From the NCBI GenBank assembly GCA_005883335.1, contig VAXM01000097.1, forward strand, positions 1-38,455: 38,455 bases of DNA, read 5' to 3'. Source of the DNA: Actinomycetota bacterium. GTDB taxonomy: Bacteria > Actinomycetota > Thermoleophilia > Gaiellales > Gaiellaceae. The notes beneath the pieces were generated by a model. It saw nothing but the letters and a program-made list of their open reading frames with translations. It was not told where the DNA came from and ran no database searches. Positions 26,052 through 37,706 of the stretch are shown here, in pieces; position 1 is the stretch's first letter, and every line of letters begins with the position of its first letter. Made by a program: the position numbers and the translations under genes.

Positions 26052-27655
26052 GCGGCGCGCGGGAGCTCGAAGTAGAACGTCGAGCCGGAGCCGGGATCCG
26101 ACTCGACCCCGATCGTCCCGCCCATCCGCTGCACGAGCTCGCGACAGATGTAGAGCCCGAGCCCGGTCCCGGCCCGTACCTCCGCGCCTTCGAGACGGTA
26201 GAACTTCTCGAAGATCGACCCCTGCTCCGCGACGGGGATGCCGATCCCGTTGTCCCGCACCTCGACACGCACACCGTCCGGCAGCGCGGCCGTCGAGACG
26301 GAGACCTCGCCGCCGTCCGGCGAGTACTTGACGGCGTTGTCGATCAGGTTCACGAGCACCTGCTCGATCCGGTGGCGGTCGCCGAGCGCGGCGGCGCCGT
26401 TCGCCTCGGCGCTTGCCGTAAGCGCGATGGTTTCGGGCACGTACTCGCGCATGTGCTCGACGGCCGTGCGGACGAGCTCGGCGACGTCGACGTGGTCGCG
26501 CTCGAGCCGCAGCTCGTCGCGGTCGAGGCGGCTCGCGATGAGCACGTCCTCGGCGATCTTCGTCAGCCGCGTCCCCTGGGCGCCGATCATCTCCAGCAGC
26601 TGCCGCCGCCGCTCGGGGCTGAGCTCGATGTCGTCTCGCATCAGCGTCTTCGCCGCGCCGAGCACGGCCGTCATCGGCGTGCGGAGCTCGTGCGAGACCG
26701 TCGCAACGAACTCGCTCTTCGCCTCGTCAAGGCGCCGCTCGATGGTCAGGTCCCGGAACGCGTAGACGACCCCGGCAAGGCTGCGGACGGCGACGAACGA
26801 CAGCCAGAGCTCGCGGCCGTCGACGTCCACCGGCAGCGTCACCGGGCGCGCCGCCGCCGACTCCTCCGAGACGGGAATGTCCTCGACAAGCTCGTCCCAG
26901 CGGCCGAAGATCTCGGTCGCTGCTCGACCCCAGACCTCATCGCCTGCTTTATGCGTGACCAGCTCGGCGGCGCGGTTCCAGAAGCGGATCAGCCCCTCGT
27001 CGTCGAGCAGGAAGACCCCGTCGCCGACGGCATCGAGGACTCGGGCCGCGTGCTCGCGCTCGGCAGCGGTCGCTTCGGCTCGCGCCCGCGCGGCCGCCTC
27101 GGCCTGGGCCGCCTCGTGGAGGCGCGCGTTGCGGGCGGCAGCACCCATCAGCCCCACGAGGCCCTCGGCGAGCTCTAGCTGCTCCTGGTCGTACTCCGCG
27201 TCAGCGTTCATCAGCTGGACGACACCGACGACCTGGCCCTCGTGCTTGACGGGCATCATCATCGCGGCGCGAACGCCGGGCGATCCCTCCTCCGGCACCT
27301 TCCGCATCTGCCCTTCTCGGTCAACGTCGTAGTAGACGCCGCCGGGCTCCTTGACCTGCGCGGGAACGTCGTTGATGAGCAGCGGCTCAGCGGTGGTGAT
27401 CACGCGGCTCTGCATGCCGCCGCCCTCACGGTTGACCGGCAGGGCCGGGAAGATCGCAGGATCGAGCTCCTCGCCGTCGACCCAGGCGTACTCGCAGGTG
27501 ATCAACTCGGTCGCGGGATCGAAAGCCGAGACGACGACTCCCGCGTGCGGGACCGCGTCCTCGAGCAACTCGTGGAAGCGGGCGTAGACGCGCTCCGGCT
27601 CGAGCGTCTCGTTGAGGTAGCGAGCGGCTGACAGGAGCAGCTCTGCCTTTTCCAT
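26048..27655 (-). CDS. Sensor histidine kinase with GAF and PAS domains
   Basis: GAF-like N-terminus; PAS (RVLDAVGDGVFLLDDEGLIRFWNRAAELVT); H-box FVATVSHELRTPMTAVLGAAKTL; N box LVNLIDNAVKYSPDGG; G boxes VRDNGIGIP and AGTGLGLYICRELVQRMGG. Confidence 0.93.
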   Translation of the reverse strand: MEKAELLLSAARYLNETLEPERVYARFHELLEDAVPHAGVVVSAFDPATELITCEYAWVDGEELDPAIFPALPVNREGGGMQSRVITTAEPLLINDVPAQVKEPGGVYYDVDREGQMRKVPEEGSPGVRAAMMMPVKHEGQVVGVVQLMNADAEYDQEQLELAEGLVGLMGAAARNARLHEAAQAEAAARARAEATAAEREHAARVLDAVGDGVFLLDDEGLIRFWNRAAELVTHKAGDEVWGRAATEIFGRWDELVEDIPVSEESAAARPVTLPVDVDGRELWLSFVAVRSLAGVVYAFRDLTIERRLDEAKSEFVATVSHELRTPMTAVLGAAKTLMRDDIELSPERRRQLLEMIGAQGTRLTKIAEDVLIASRLDRDELRLERDHVDVAELVRTAVEHMREYVPETIALTASAEANGAAALGDRHRIEQVLVNLIDNAVKYSPDGGEVSVSTAALPDGVRVEVRDNGIGIPVAEQGSIFEKFYRLEGAEVRAGTGLGLYICRELVQRMGGTIGVESDPGSGSTFYFELPRAA

Positions 27656-27683
27656 TGGCTTCCGGCCCACGTACGCCATCATC

Positions 27684-28256
27684 ATGCCTATCGGCATGTT
27701 CGAAAACCTCGCACAGAGGCTCGAGGGGCGGATCGTTGTTCTCGAGCCGCTCGGCCCAGAGCACGTGGAGGGCATCCGCGCCTCTGCCGCGGACGAGCGG
27801 ATCTGGACCTGGATGTGGACGACGGACCTTGACGCCTGGCTCGAGCACACCTTCGGCAACGAGCGCCTGTACCCCTTCGCGGCGTTGCATGACGGAAACG
27901 TGGTCGGTTCGACGAGCTACCTGATCTGGGAGCCCCAGCATCTTCGGGTCGAGATCGGGAACACGTGGATGAACCCATCGATGTGGAACACCGGCGCCAA
28001 CGTCGAGGCGAAGTACCTCCTGCTGCGGCACGCCTTCGAGGAGCTCGGCTTCCGGCGGGTCGAGTTCAAGACGGATGCCAAGAACGAGCGGGCGCGGCGG
28101 GCACTCGCGGCACTGCCCGCCGAGTTCGAGGGGATCCACCGCAAGCACATGGTCGTCCGAGGCGGCGAGCGGCGCGACTCGGCCTGGTACGCGGTGATCG
28201 ACGACGACTGGCCCGAAGTCAAGGCGTCGCTGGAGCAGCGGCTGGAGAACCGCTAG
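27684..28256 (+). CDS. GNAT family N-acetyltransferase (RimJ/RimL-like)
   Basis: RLEGRIVVLEPLGPEHVEGIRASAADERIWTWMW...VVGSTSYLIWEPQHLRVEIGNTWMNPSMWNTGANVEAKYLLLRHAFEELGFRRVEFKTDAKNERARRALAALPAEFEGIHRKHMVV. Confidence 0.92.
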   Translation: MPIGMFENLAQRLEGRIVVLEPLGPEHVEGIRASAADERIWTWMWTTDLDAWLEHTFGNERLYPFAALHDGNVVGSTSYLIWEPQHLRVEIGNTWMNPSMWNTGANVEAKYLLLRHAFEELGFRRVEFKTDAKNERARRALAALPAEFEGIHRKHMVVRGGERRDSAWYAVIDDDWPEVKASLEQRLENR

Positions 28257-28285
28257 CCCTCGGTTTCCTGGTTCTCCGCCCTCGG

Positions 28286-28990
28286 TCAGGCGGGGCGGAC
28301 GCCGACGTGGACGTGGTTGTGGTGGTTCCCGCCCTGGTTGGTCTTCCAGATGCACTGGATGCGCTGATTGCCGTGCGTGAACGAGAAGAGTCCGCCCGTG
28401 CGCGCCTTGTCACGCGCGCCTTGTTTCGAGTCGCCGGCCAGGACACAGCAGGCCGCCATGATCCTGTCCCCGACGGGGCTGTCGTCGACCCCACCGTTCG
28501 CGAACATCCCGATGTCGGCAGCGTGACCGCTGAAGTGGTCAGAGACGTTGCCGTTGACCGTGAACTTATTGTGGTTCGTCCCAGTCGTGATCTTGATCGG
28601 CTTGCCGACGATCCCGGCCATCTTTGCGACGTAGTCGAGCGTCATCTTCGTGATCGGGTTGCCGGGCTTGTTGGCGCCGGGCTCGACGATCACCTCGCCT
28701 CCGTGGAACGAATCGCCCGGGAGCATGACCGGCGTCGGGTTGGTGACGGGCTCGTGGACTCCAAGCGCACCCCACGTGTCTTTGCCCACGAAGCCGTCCA
28801 CGTGGATGTGCTTCGCCTCCTGCACCTTCCTTACCCCTTCCACCGCATCAGGCCCGTAGGTAGTCGTCCTGACGGCGATCTGGTGCGCGATCGACTCGAA
28901 GCCCAGCGCGAGCAATTCGCGCACGAGCCTTCTCTTCATCCTCGGGACCGCTTTGTTCGTCTGTCCTGGACTGAGGAATGGGACGGCCAT
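28286..28990 (-). CDS. Peptidoglycan-binding / M15-like metallopeptidase (endolysin-like), no signal peptide apparent
   Basis: N-terminal PG-binding-like repeat (TTTYGPDAVEGVRKVQEAKHIHVDGFVGKDTWGALG); C-terminal VSDHFSGHAADIGMF and NHHNHVHVGV match the HxxxxxxD...HxH M15 metal pattern. SD GGAGGTGATTCGGAATG. Confidence 0.72.
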   Translation of the reverse strand: MAVPFLSPGQTNKAVPRMKRRLVRELLALGFESIAHQIAVRTTTYGPDAVEGVRKVQEAKHIHVDGFVGKDTWGALGVHEPVTNPTPVMLPGDSFHGGEVIVEPGANKPGNPITKMTLDYVAKMAGIVGKPIKITTGTNHNKFTVNGNVSDHFSGHAADIGMFANGGVDDSPVGDRIMAACCVLAGDSKQGARDKARTGGLFSFTHGNQRIQCIWKTNQGGNHHNHVHVGVRPA

Positions 28991-29025
28991 TCCGAATCAC
29001 CTCCATGGTGGCGCCAGCCGGGGAC

Positions 29026-29053
29026 ATAAGGACGAGTGCCAGCTTGTCCTTAT
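29026..29053. promoter_or_regulatory. Inverted repeat ATAAGGAC-N12-GTCCTTAT in a divergent intergenic region
   Basis: ATAAGGACgAGtgccagCTtGTCCTTAT between the M15-like gene (-) and the acetamidase gene (+). Confidence 0.45.
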
Positions 29054-29164
29054 CGTCACGTTTGATCTTACGACGTGGCGTGATGAGCGCCAACCCGGGA
29101 CACCGCGGCGGAGTTGTCGTCGCTACGCCTCCATCGGCAACCTTCTCGGTAGTACATTCGGCGC

Positions 29165-30124
29165 ATGACAGACGCGCCGCGCACGCTCCACAGCGTTCGC
29201 GAGGACGCCTTCAACTACGTCTGGGACAACGCGCTCGACCCGGCGCTCGAGGTCGAGCCTGGCGCGGTCGTCGAGCTGCAGGTGCGCGACGCCTCCGACG
29301 AGCAGATCCGAGCGGACTCAGGCCCGGAGGACGTCTCGAGGCTCGACTTCGACCACGTCAACCCGGTGAGCGGGCCTGTCTTCGTCAAGGGCGCGCAGCC
29401 TGGAGACGTGCTCGCCGTCGAGCTGCTCGAGTTTCGTCCCCCCGACTGGGGTTGGACGGCGCTGATCCCCGGCTTCGGCCTGCTCGCCGACGAGTTCCCC
29501 GAGCCGTGGTTGCGCATCTCGCGAGTCGACGGCGCGGCGGGCCGGGTCGCTTGGAGCGACGAGATCTCGCTGCCCTACCGGCCTTTCCCGGGAACGATCG
29601 GGGTGGCGCCCGCCGAGCCCGGGCAGCACCCGATCCTGCCGCCCTCTCGCTGGGGCGGGAACCTCGACACGAAGCATCTGGTCGTCGGGAGCACGCTGTA
29701 CCTGCCGGTCGGAGTCGAAGGCGCGCTCTTCTCGCTCGGCGACACGCACGCGGCGCAAGGGGACGGCGAGGTCTGTGGAACGGCGATCGAGACCGCAATG
29801 GACGTCGTCGTGCGGCTTTCGGTCCGCCGCGATTTCGAGATCGACGCGCCGCAGTACGCGCTGCCCGAAGGCGGGCTGCCCGCGAGCGAGCATCCCGCGT
29901 ACCACGTCTGCACCGGGGTCGGTCCCGACCTGATGGAGGCGGCCAAGGACGCGGTGCGGGCAACGATTCGACGGCTCGAGGACGAGCACGGTCTCGGGCG
30001 TGAGGAGGCGTACGCGCTCTGCAGCGTGGCGGTCGACCTGCGCATCCATGAGCTCGTGGACGCGCCCAACTGGGTGGTCGGCGCCTTCCTGCCCGGCGAC
30101 ATCTTCGAGAAAGGAGAGCGGTGA
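29165..30124 (+). CDS. Acetamidase/formamidase family protein
   Basis: GPVFVKGAQPGDVLAVELLEFRPPDWGWTALIPGFGLL...PFPGTIGVAPAEPGQHPILPPSRWGGNLDTKHLVVGSTLYLPVGVEGALFSLGDTHAAQGDGEVCGTAIE. Confidence 0.95.
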   Translation: MTDAPRTLHSVREDAFNYVWDNALDPALEVEPGAVVELQVRDASDEQIRADSGPEDVSRLDFDHVNPVSGPVFVKGAQPGDVLAVELLEFRPPDWGWTALIPGFGLLADEFPEPWLRISRVDGAAGRVAWSDEISLPYRPFPGTIGVAPAEPGQHPILPPSRWGGNLDTKHLVVGSTLYLPVGVEGALFSLGDTHAAQGDGEVCGTAIETAMDVVVRLSVRRDFEIDAPQYALPEGGLPASEHPAYHVCTGVGPDLMEAAKDAVRATIRRLEDEHGLGREEAYALCSVAVDLRIHELVDAPNWVVGAFLPGDIFEKGER

Positions 30125-31581
30125 TGGCTACGGACGCAGCAGCGGTCGAGGAGCCTCGGCGCGGCACGCTCAGGCGCGAGCTTCGCTTCTGGGAGGCGAT
30201 CGCGCTCTCGATCGGGATCATGGCGCCGACGGCTGCGATGGCACTGAACGGCGTCGCGCCCGCCGGGCTGGTCGGCCGCGCCGTTCCGCTGGCCTTCCTC
30301 TTCGCGGCGATCGCGATCGCGTTCGTCTCCTACGCCTTCATCCGCCTGACCCGGCACTTCAACCACGCCGGCTCGGCTTACGCCCTCACGGGCGCGACGC
30401 TCGGCCCGCACGCCGGCTTCTTCACCGGCTGGGCGCAGATGGGAACCTACGCCGCCTTCACCGCCGCGTCGATCGCCGAGGTCGGTCTCTTCGGCACCGC
30501 GTTCTTCGACGGCACGGGGATCTGGCACGGCCCTTCGTGGATCGTCATCTCCTTGATCGCGGCAGTGGTGATCGCCGCGGTGGCCTACGCCGACGTGAAG
30601 TTCGCGACGCGCTCGCTGCTCCTGATCGAGGCGCTGTCGGTGACCCTGATCACGATCCTCATCGTCTGGATCTACGCGAAGGTCATCGGCGGGTCGGCTC
30701 CCAACGGGCAGGGCTTCTCCCTCAAGGCCTTCTCGCCTCCCGCGGGCGTCGGCATCGGCGCGATCGCATACGCCTCCGTCTTCGGCTTCCTGTCCTGGGC
30801 GGGCTTCGAGGGCGCGTCCGCGCTCGGCGAGGAGACCAACAATCCACGCCGCAACATCCCCTTTGCGATCGCCGGAGCCGTCGCGTTCACGGGCGTCTTC
30901 TACGTGATCGTGATGTTCGCGCAGTCGCTCGGCTTCGGCCTCGGCGCGAACGGCGTCAAGGGGTTCTCCTCTTCGGGCGCGCCGCTCGGCGATCTCTCGA
31001 AGACCTACATCGACAAGGGATTTGCGGACGCCGTCAACTTCGGCGCGATGGTGAGTGCCTTCGCGAGCGCGCTTGGAACCGCGGCTGCAAGCTCCCGGAT
31101 CCTGTTCGCGCTCGGCCGCGACGGCTTCGTCACCCGCCGCCTCGGCGATGCGTCGGCTCGGACCGGCGCGCCGGCCAACGCGCTCGCGGTGGTCATGCTC
31201 GTCGCCGTGGGGACGGTCGTCGGCCTGCGCATCAACGGGACGAGCTCGACCAACGTGTTCTTCTACATGGGCACGATCGGCGTGCTCAGCCTCCTCGTCG
31301 CGTACATCGTCACGAACCTGGGCGCCGCGAAGTTCCTCCTGCTGGACCGGCGGGAGGCCCCGTGGCAGCTCGCGATCTTCACCGTCGCCATCGGCGCGCT
31401 CGTGTACGTCGAGTACAAGAACGTCCACGGGATCCCGTATCCGTACGACCGCTTCCCGTACGTCGTCCTCGGCTGGCTCGTGCTGGCGGTCCTGATCATG
31501 GTCGTCTTCCCAGGCCTGGTTCGGCGGATCGGCGCGAACCTGATGCGCGCCGAGGGCATCGAGCGGCCACCGCCTACCTAG
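30121..31581 (+). CDS. APC family amino acid permease
   Basis: LRRELRFWEAIALSIGIMAPTAAMALNGVAPAGLVGRAVPLAFLFAAIAIAFVSYAFIRLTRHFNHAGSAYALTGATLGPHAGFFTGWAQ...GFEGASALGEETNNPRRNIPFAI; ATGA-type coupling with the acetamidase stop. Confidence 0.93.
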   Translation: MMATDAAAVEEPRRGTLRRELRFWEAIALSIGIMAPTAAMALNGVAPAGLVGRAVPLAFLFAAIAIAFVSYAFIRLTRHFNHAGSAYALTGATLGPHAGFFTGWAQMGTYAAFTAASIAEVGLFGTAFFDGTGIWHGPSWIVISLIAAVVIAAVAYADVKFATRSLLLIEALSVTLITILIVWIYAKVIGGSAPNGQGFSLKAFSPPAGVGIGAIAYASVFGFLSWAGFEGASALGEETNNPRRNIPFAIAGAVAFTGVFYVIVMFAQSLGFGLGANGVKGFSSSGAPLGDLSKTYIDKGFADAVNFGAMVSAFASALGTAAASSRILFALGRDGFVTRRLGDASARTGAPANALAVVMLVAVGTVVGLRINGTSSTNVFFYMGTIGVLSLLVAYIVTNLGAAKFLLLDRREAPWQLAIFTVAIGALVYVEYKNVHGIPYPYDRFPYVVLGWLVLAVLIMVVFPGLVRRIGANLMRAEGIERPPPT

Positions 31582-31631
31582 GAGCTAAGCTTCCGCCTGC
31601 CCGGTATCCGCTACGGAACTGGAGCAGGCAA

Positions 31632-32288
31632 ATGGTCGAAAGCGTGAACGTGATCGGTCGCGGCCGGGTCGGCTCGGCAATCGCCGCGCGCCTCGAGGAG
31701 CGCAATCTGCTCGTGGAGCGCGACGCCGAGGTGACCCTGCTCTGTGTCCCGGACACGGCGATTCGGGACGTGGCCCAGGGACAGTCCCCCGGACCCGGCT
31801 GGATCGGACACGTCAGCGGAGCGACGCCGCTCTCCGCGCTGGATCCGCATACGCGGCGGTTTTCGCTGCACCCGCTGCAGACGTTCACGCGCGCGCGAGG
31901 GCCGGAACAGCTCGACGGCGCCTGGGCCGCGGTCACCGCGGAGTCCGACGAGGGGCGCGCGCTCGGCTTCGAGCTCGCCGAGGTGCTCGGCCTGCGGCCG
32001 TTCGAGCTCGCGGACGAGGCGCGGCCGCTCTACCACGCGGGCGCCGCGATCGCCTCGAACTACCTCGTCACCTTGCATCGAGTCGCATCGGAGCTTTTCG
32101 CCGCGGCCGGTGCGCCGCCGGAGGCGCTGGAGCCGCTGATGCGCCGCACGATCGAGAACGGCTTCGAGCTGACCGGCCCGATCGAGCGCGGCGACTGGGA
32201 GACCGTCGAGGCACATCGCACGGCCATCCGTGAGGTCCGTCCCGACCTCGAGCCCCTTTACGACATCCTGGCCGAGGCGACGAGATGA
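31632..32288 (+). CDS. Rossmann-like/DUF2520 domain protein linked to panC/panB
   Basis: MVESVNVIGRGRVGSAIAARL...VTLLCVPDTAIRDVA...WIGHVSGATPLSALDPHTRRFSLHPLQTF...AGAAIASNYLVTLHRVASELFAAAG; overlaps the panC start by 4 nt. Confidence 0.85.
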   Translation: MVESVNVIGRGRVGSAIAARLEERNLLVERDAEVTLLCVPDTAIRDVAQGQSPGPGWIGHVSGATPLSALDPHTRRFSLHPLQTFTRARGPEQLDGAWAAVTAESDEGRALGFELAEVLGLRPFELADEARPLYHAGAAIASNYLVTLHRVASELFAAAGAPPEALEPLMRRTIENGFELTGPIERGDWETVEAHRTAIREVRPDLEPLYDILAEATR

Positions 32289-33025
32289 GAGTCGTGCGAA
32301 GCGCCACGGACCTTCGGCTAGAAGGCTCGGTGGGCCTCGTGCCGACGATGGGCGCCTTCCACGAGGGCCACCTCTCGCTGTTCCGTGCGGCGCGAGCCGA
32401 GAACGACACCGTCGTCGTAAGCCTGTTCCTCAACGCCGCGCAGTTCGGTCCCGGCGAAGACCTCGAGCGCTATCCGCGCGACGATGAGCGCGACGCGCGC
32501 CTCGCCGAGCAGGAAGGCGTCGACGTCCTCTTCGCCCCCGCCGCCGATGAGATCTACCCGCCGGGCTTCCAGACCTGGGTCGAGGTCGAGGAGCTCGGCA
32601 GCATCCTCGAAGGCGAGCACCGGCCCGGCCACTTCCGCGCCGTCGCGACCGTCTGCCTGAAGCTCTTCAACCTCGTCCATCCCGACCGCGCCTACTTCGG
32701 CCAGAAGGACGCGCAGCAAGCCGAGGTCGTCAAGCGGATGGTCGGCGATCTCGCAGTGCCGGTCGAGATCCGCGTCTGTCCGACCCAGCGCGACGAGGAC
32801 GGGCTCGCGCTCTCGTCGCGCAACGCCTACCTCTCAGCCGAGGAGCGCGAGCGGGCGCTCGCCCTGCCGCGTGCCCTACAGGCGCAGGACCGCTCGCTGC
32901 TGAACGGCCTCAAGGTCGACTACTTCGAGGTCGCCAATTTCGAGCCGCGCGTCCTCGCCGCAGCCGTCCGCGTCGGCGGCACACGTTTGATCGACAACGT
33001 CATCCTGGAAGGAGACAACCGATGA
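32285..33025 (+). CDS. panC: Pantoate--beta-alanine ligase
   Basis: GLVPTMGAFHEGHLSLFRAARAENDTVVVSLFLNAAQFGPGEDLERYPRDDERDARLAEQEGVDVLFAP...HFRAVATVCLKLFNLVHPDRAYFGQKDAQQAEVVKRMV...LALSSRNAYLSAEER. Confidence 0.97.
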   Translation: MRVVRSATDLRLEGSVGLVPTMGAFHEGHLSLFRAARAENDTVVVSLFLNAAQFGPGEDLERYPRDDERDARLAEQEGVDVLFAPAADEIYPPGFQTWVEVEELGSILEGEHRPGHFRAVATVCLKLFNLVHPDRAYFGQKDAQQAEVVKRMVGDLAVPVEIRVCPTQRDEDGLALSSRNAYLSAEERERALALPRALQAQDRSLLNGLKVDYFEVANFEPRVLAAAVRVGGTRLIDNVILEGDNR

Positions 33026-33993
33026 GCACCCCGCCCCAGGGCAAGCTCGCCCTACCGAAGCTCGCCGAAATGAAGCGCCGCGGCGAGAAGATCGTGATGG
33101 TCACCGCCTACGACGCCCCCGGCGCGCGGTTCGCCGAGGACGCGGGGATCGACATCATCCTCGTCGGCGACACCGCCGCGATGGTCGTCCTCGGCTACGA
33201 CGGCACGGTGCCCGTGACCATGGACGAGATGCTCTTCCTGACGCGAACCGTCGTGCGGGCGGCGCGGCGGCCGATCGTGATCGGCGACATGCCGTTCGGG
33301 TCGTACCAGGTCTCGGACGAGGCGGCGGTCGAGAACGCGATCCGCTTCTTCAAGGAGGCGGGTGCTGACGCGGTCAAGCTCGAAGGCGCAGGGCCGTCGC
33401 TCTCACGCGTGCGCGCGATCGTCGGCGCCGGGATCCCCGTGATGGGACACGTCGGCCTGACGCCGCAATCGGCGACGATGCTCGGCGGCTTCAAGACGCA
33501 GGGAAAGACGGCGGAGGCGGCGCGGCGGCTGGTCGAGGACGCGGTGGCGCTCGAGGAGGCCGGCTGCTTCGCGGTCGTGCTCGAGGCTGTGCCGGCGCCC
33601 GTCGCGGCCGAAGTGACGCGCCGGCTCACGGTGCCGACGATCGGGATCGGTGCCGGCCCGGAGTGCGACGGCCAGGTGCTCGTCTACCACGACCTGCTCG
33701 GACTCACGGAGGGCCACCTCCCGCGCTTCGTCAAGCGCTACGCGAGCCTCTCGCGCGAGATCCGCGACGCGCTCGAGAGCTACGCCGACGAGGTCCGCTC
33801 GGGGACGTTCCCCGAGGAGCAGCACACCTACGAGATGCCGCCGGCGGAGCTCGAGGAGTTCGAGAGCAGCACCCGCAGCCCAAGCAAGAGCAGGGCGAGA
33901 GACCAGGCGGCGAAGAGCAGCTCCACCGAGGCGAACGCCCAGTTGCCCGCGCCGCGGTCGGAACCGCCGGTCCGGAAGACAGCCTCGCCGTAG
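33022..33993 (+). CDS. panB: 3-methyl-2-oxobutanoate hydroxymethyltransferase with extended C-terminal tail
   Basis: KIVMVTAYDAPGARFAEDAGIDIILVGDTAAMVVLGYDGTVPVTMDEMLFLTRTVVRAARRPIVIGDMPFGSYQVS...VMGHVGLTPQS...PTIGIGAGPECDGQVLVYHDLLGL. Confidence 0.97.
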   Translation: MSTPPQGKLALPKLAEMKRRGEKIVMVTAYDAPGARFAEDAGIDIILVGDTAAMVVLGYDGTVPVTMDEMLFLTRTVVRAARRPIVIGDMPFGSYQVSDEAAVENAIRFFKEAGADAVKLEGAGPSLSRVRAIVGAGIPVMGHVGLTPQSATMLGGFKTQGKTAEAARRLVEDAVALEEAGCFAVVLEAVPAPVAAEVTRRLTVPTIGIGAGPECDGQVLVYHDLLGLTEGHLPRFVKRYASLSREIRDALESYADEVRSGTFPEEQHTYEMPPAELEEFESSTRSPSKSRARDQAAKSSSTEANAQLPAPRSEPPVRKTASP

Positions 33994-34417
33994 ACCGCGA
34001 GCCGCACTGGCCAGACGAGGAACAGCGACAGCGCGACCGGCGCAGCGGCAAACGCGAGCAGGTGCCGCGCCTGCCGGTACGAGATCCACCCGCCCGCGCG
34101 TGCGAGCCACTGGAGGATCAGTCCGCCGGCGAAGTAGAACGCGACGGCGTAGAAGCCGCCGCCGATGAAGGCCCAGACCGCGACGTCCAGCCAGTCGAGC
34201 GCGACGTCGTTCAGGATCCGGCCCGCCACAGGCGTCCAGAGCACCGACGCGATCCCGGAGAGCAGGACGAGCGCGAGCACGGCCTCGCTTCGTGTGCGAG
34301 CGGCCTCATCCGAGTCGTCCCGGAGCCCTTCGAGGACCATGCGCGGCGAGACGAGCACCAGCGGCGCGCGCCGCAGCCACCCCCACTCGTCGAAGACCCG
34401 CGGCTCGGCGCGTGCGC

Positions 34418-34421
<4 letters not shown>
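33828..34421 (-). CDS. Yip1-like/integral membrane protein
   Basis: [64 protein letters not shown]...[39 protein letters not shown] start overlaps the uvrA stop. Confidence 0.72.
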
Positions 34422-37258
<2,837 letters not shown>

Positions 37259-37283
37259 GCCAGTCTAGCCGCCCTCGCGGACA

Positions 37284-37297
37284 CGAACAAGTGTTCT
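37284..37297. promoter_or_regulatory. Candidate LexA/SOS box upstream of uvrA
   Basis: CGAAC-AAGT-GTTCT matches the Gram-positive/actinobacterial SOS box CGAACnnnnGTTCG at 13/14 positions (perfect GAAC-N4-GTTC), about 25 nt upstream of the uvrA ATG. Confidence 0.7.
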
Positions 37298-37306
37298 GAC
37301 AGGTTG

Positions 37307-37627
37307 TTATTCCGGCTCTGAGACGAGCTCGACGCGGATCCGGGGCAGGCGTCGCCGTTTGCGCGGCGCGGAGATCTGCGCGACCCGCTCGACAGTCTGC
37401 TGCGTCTCCACGAGCGCCGACCTGGCGTGCCGCTGGTCGACGTGCATCTCCTGCTGGAGATCCCGGATCTCCTCTCCGATTCGCTTGTTCTCGACCATCA
37501 AGGAGGCGACCTCGAGCTGGATCCGCCGCAGCTCCCTACCCTCGCGGAAGCTCTGCAGGGCGAGGTAGATCAGGGGGAGCGTGGCGAGGATGCTGAAGCT
37601 GCCGCTGACGAGTACGAAGATCTCCAA
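37307..37627 (-). CDS. Small membrane-anchored coiled-coil protein
   Basis: MEIFVLVSGSFSILATLPLIYLALQSFREGRELRRIQLEVASLMVENKRIGEEIRDLQQEMHVDQRHARSALVETQQTVERVAQ: one N-terminal TM helix, then a coiled coil. Confidence 0.65.
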   Translation of the reverse strand: MEIFVLVSGSFSILATLPLIYLALQSFREGRELRRIQLEVASLMVENKRIGEEIRDLQQEMHVDQRHARSALVETQQTVERVAQISAPRKRRRLPRIRVELVSEPE

Positions 37628-37654
37628 AGGCTGCGCAAGCGCTCGACGAAGCGG

Positions 37655-37695
37655 GCGACGCTAGCGAAGGCGTCGCGGCAGCGCAAGGACGCTGC
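37655..37695. repeat. Two tandem hairpins in the intergenic region
   Basis: GCGACGC-TAGCGAAG-GCGTCGC (37655-37676) and GCAGCG-CAAGGA-CGCTGC (37678-37695). Confidence 0.65.
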
Positions 37696-37706
37696 GATCG
37701 ACACAG

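Noticed and set aside
28848-29093. 81-aa ORF (MALITPRRKIKRDDKDKLALVLMSPAG...) overlapping the lysin start
   Set aside because: Different frame from the lysin and overlapping its strong SD and start; no recognisable domain. The lysin start at 28990 explains the region better.
29575-31428. 617-aa minus-strand ORF opposite acetamidase and APC permease
   Set aside because: Arg/Asp/Glu/Gly-rich antisense frame without domain signatures; both plus-strand genes are convincing.
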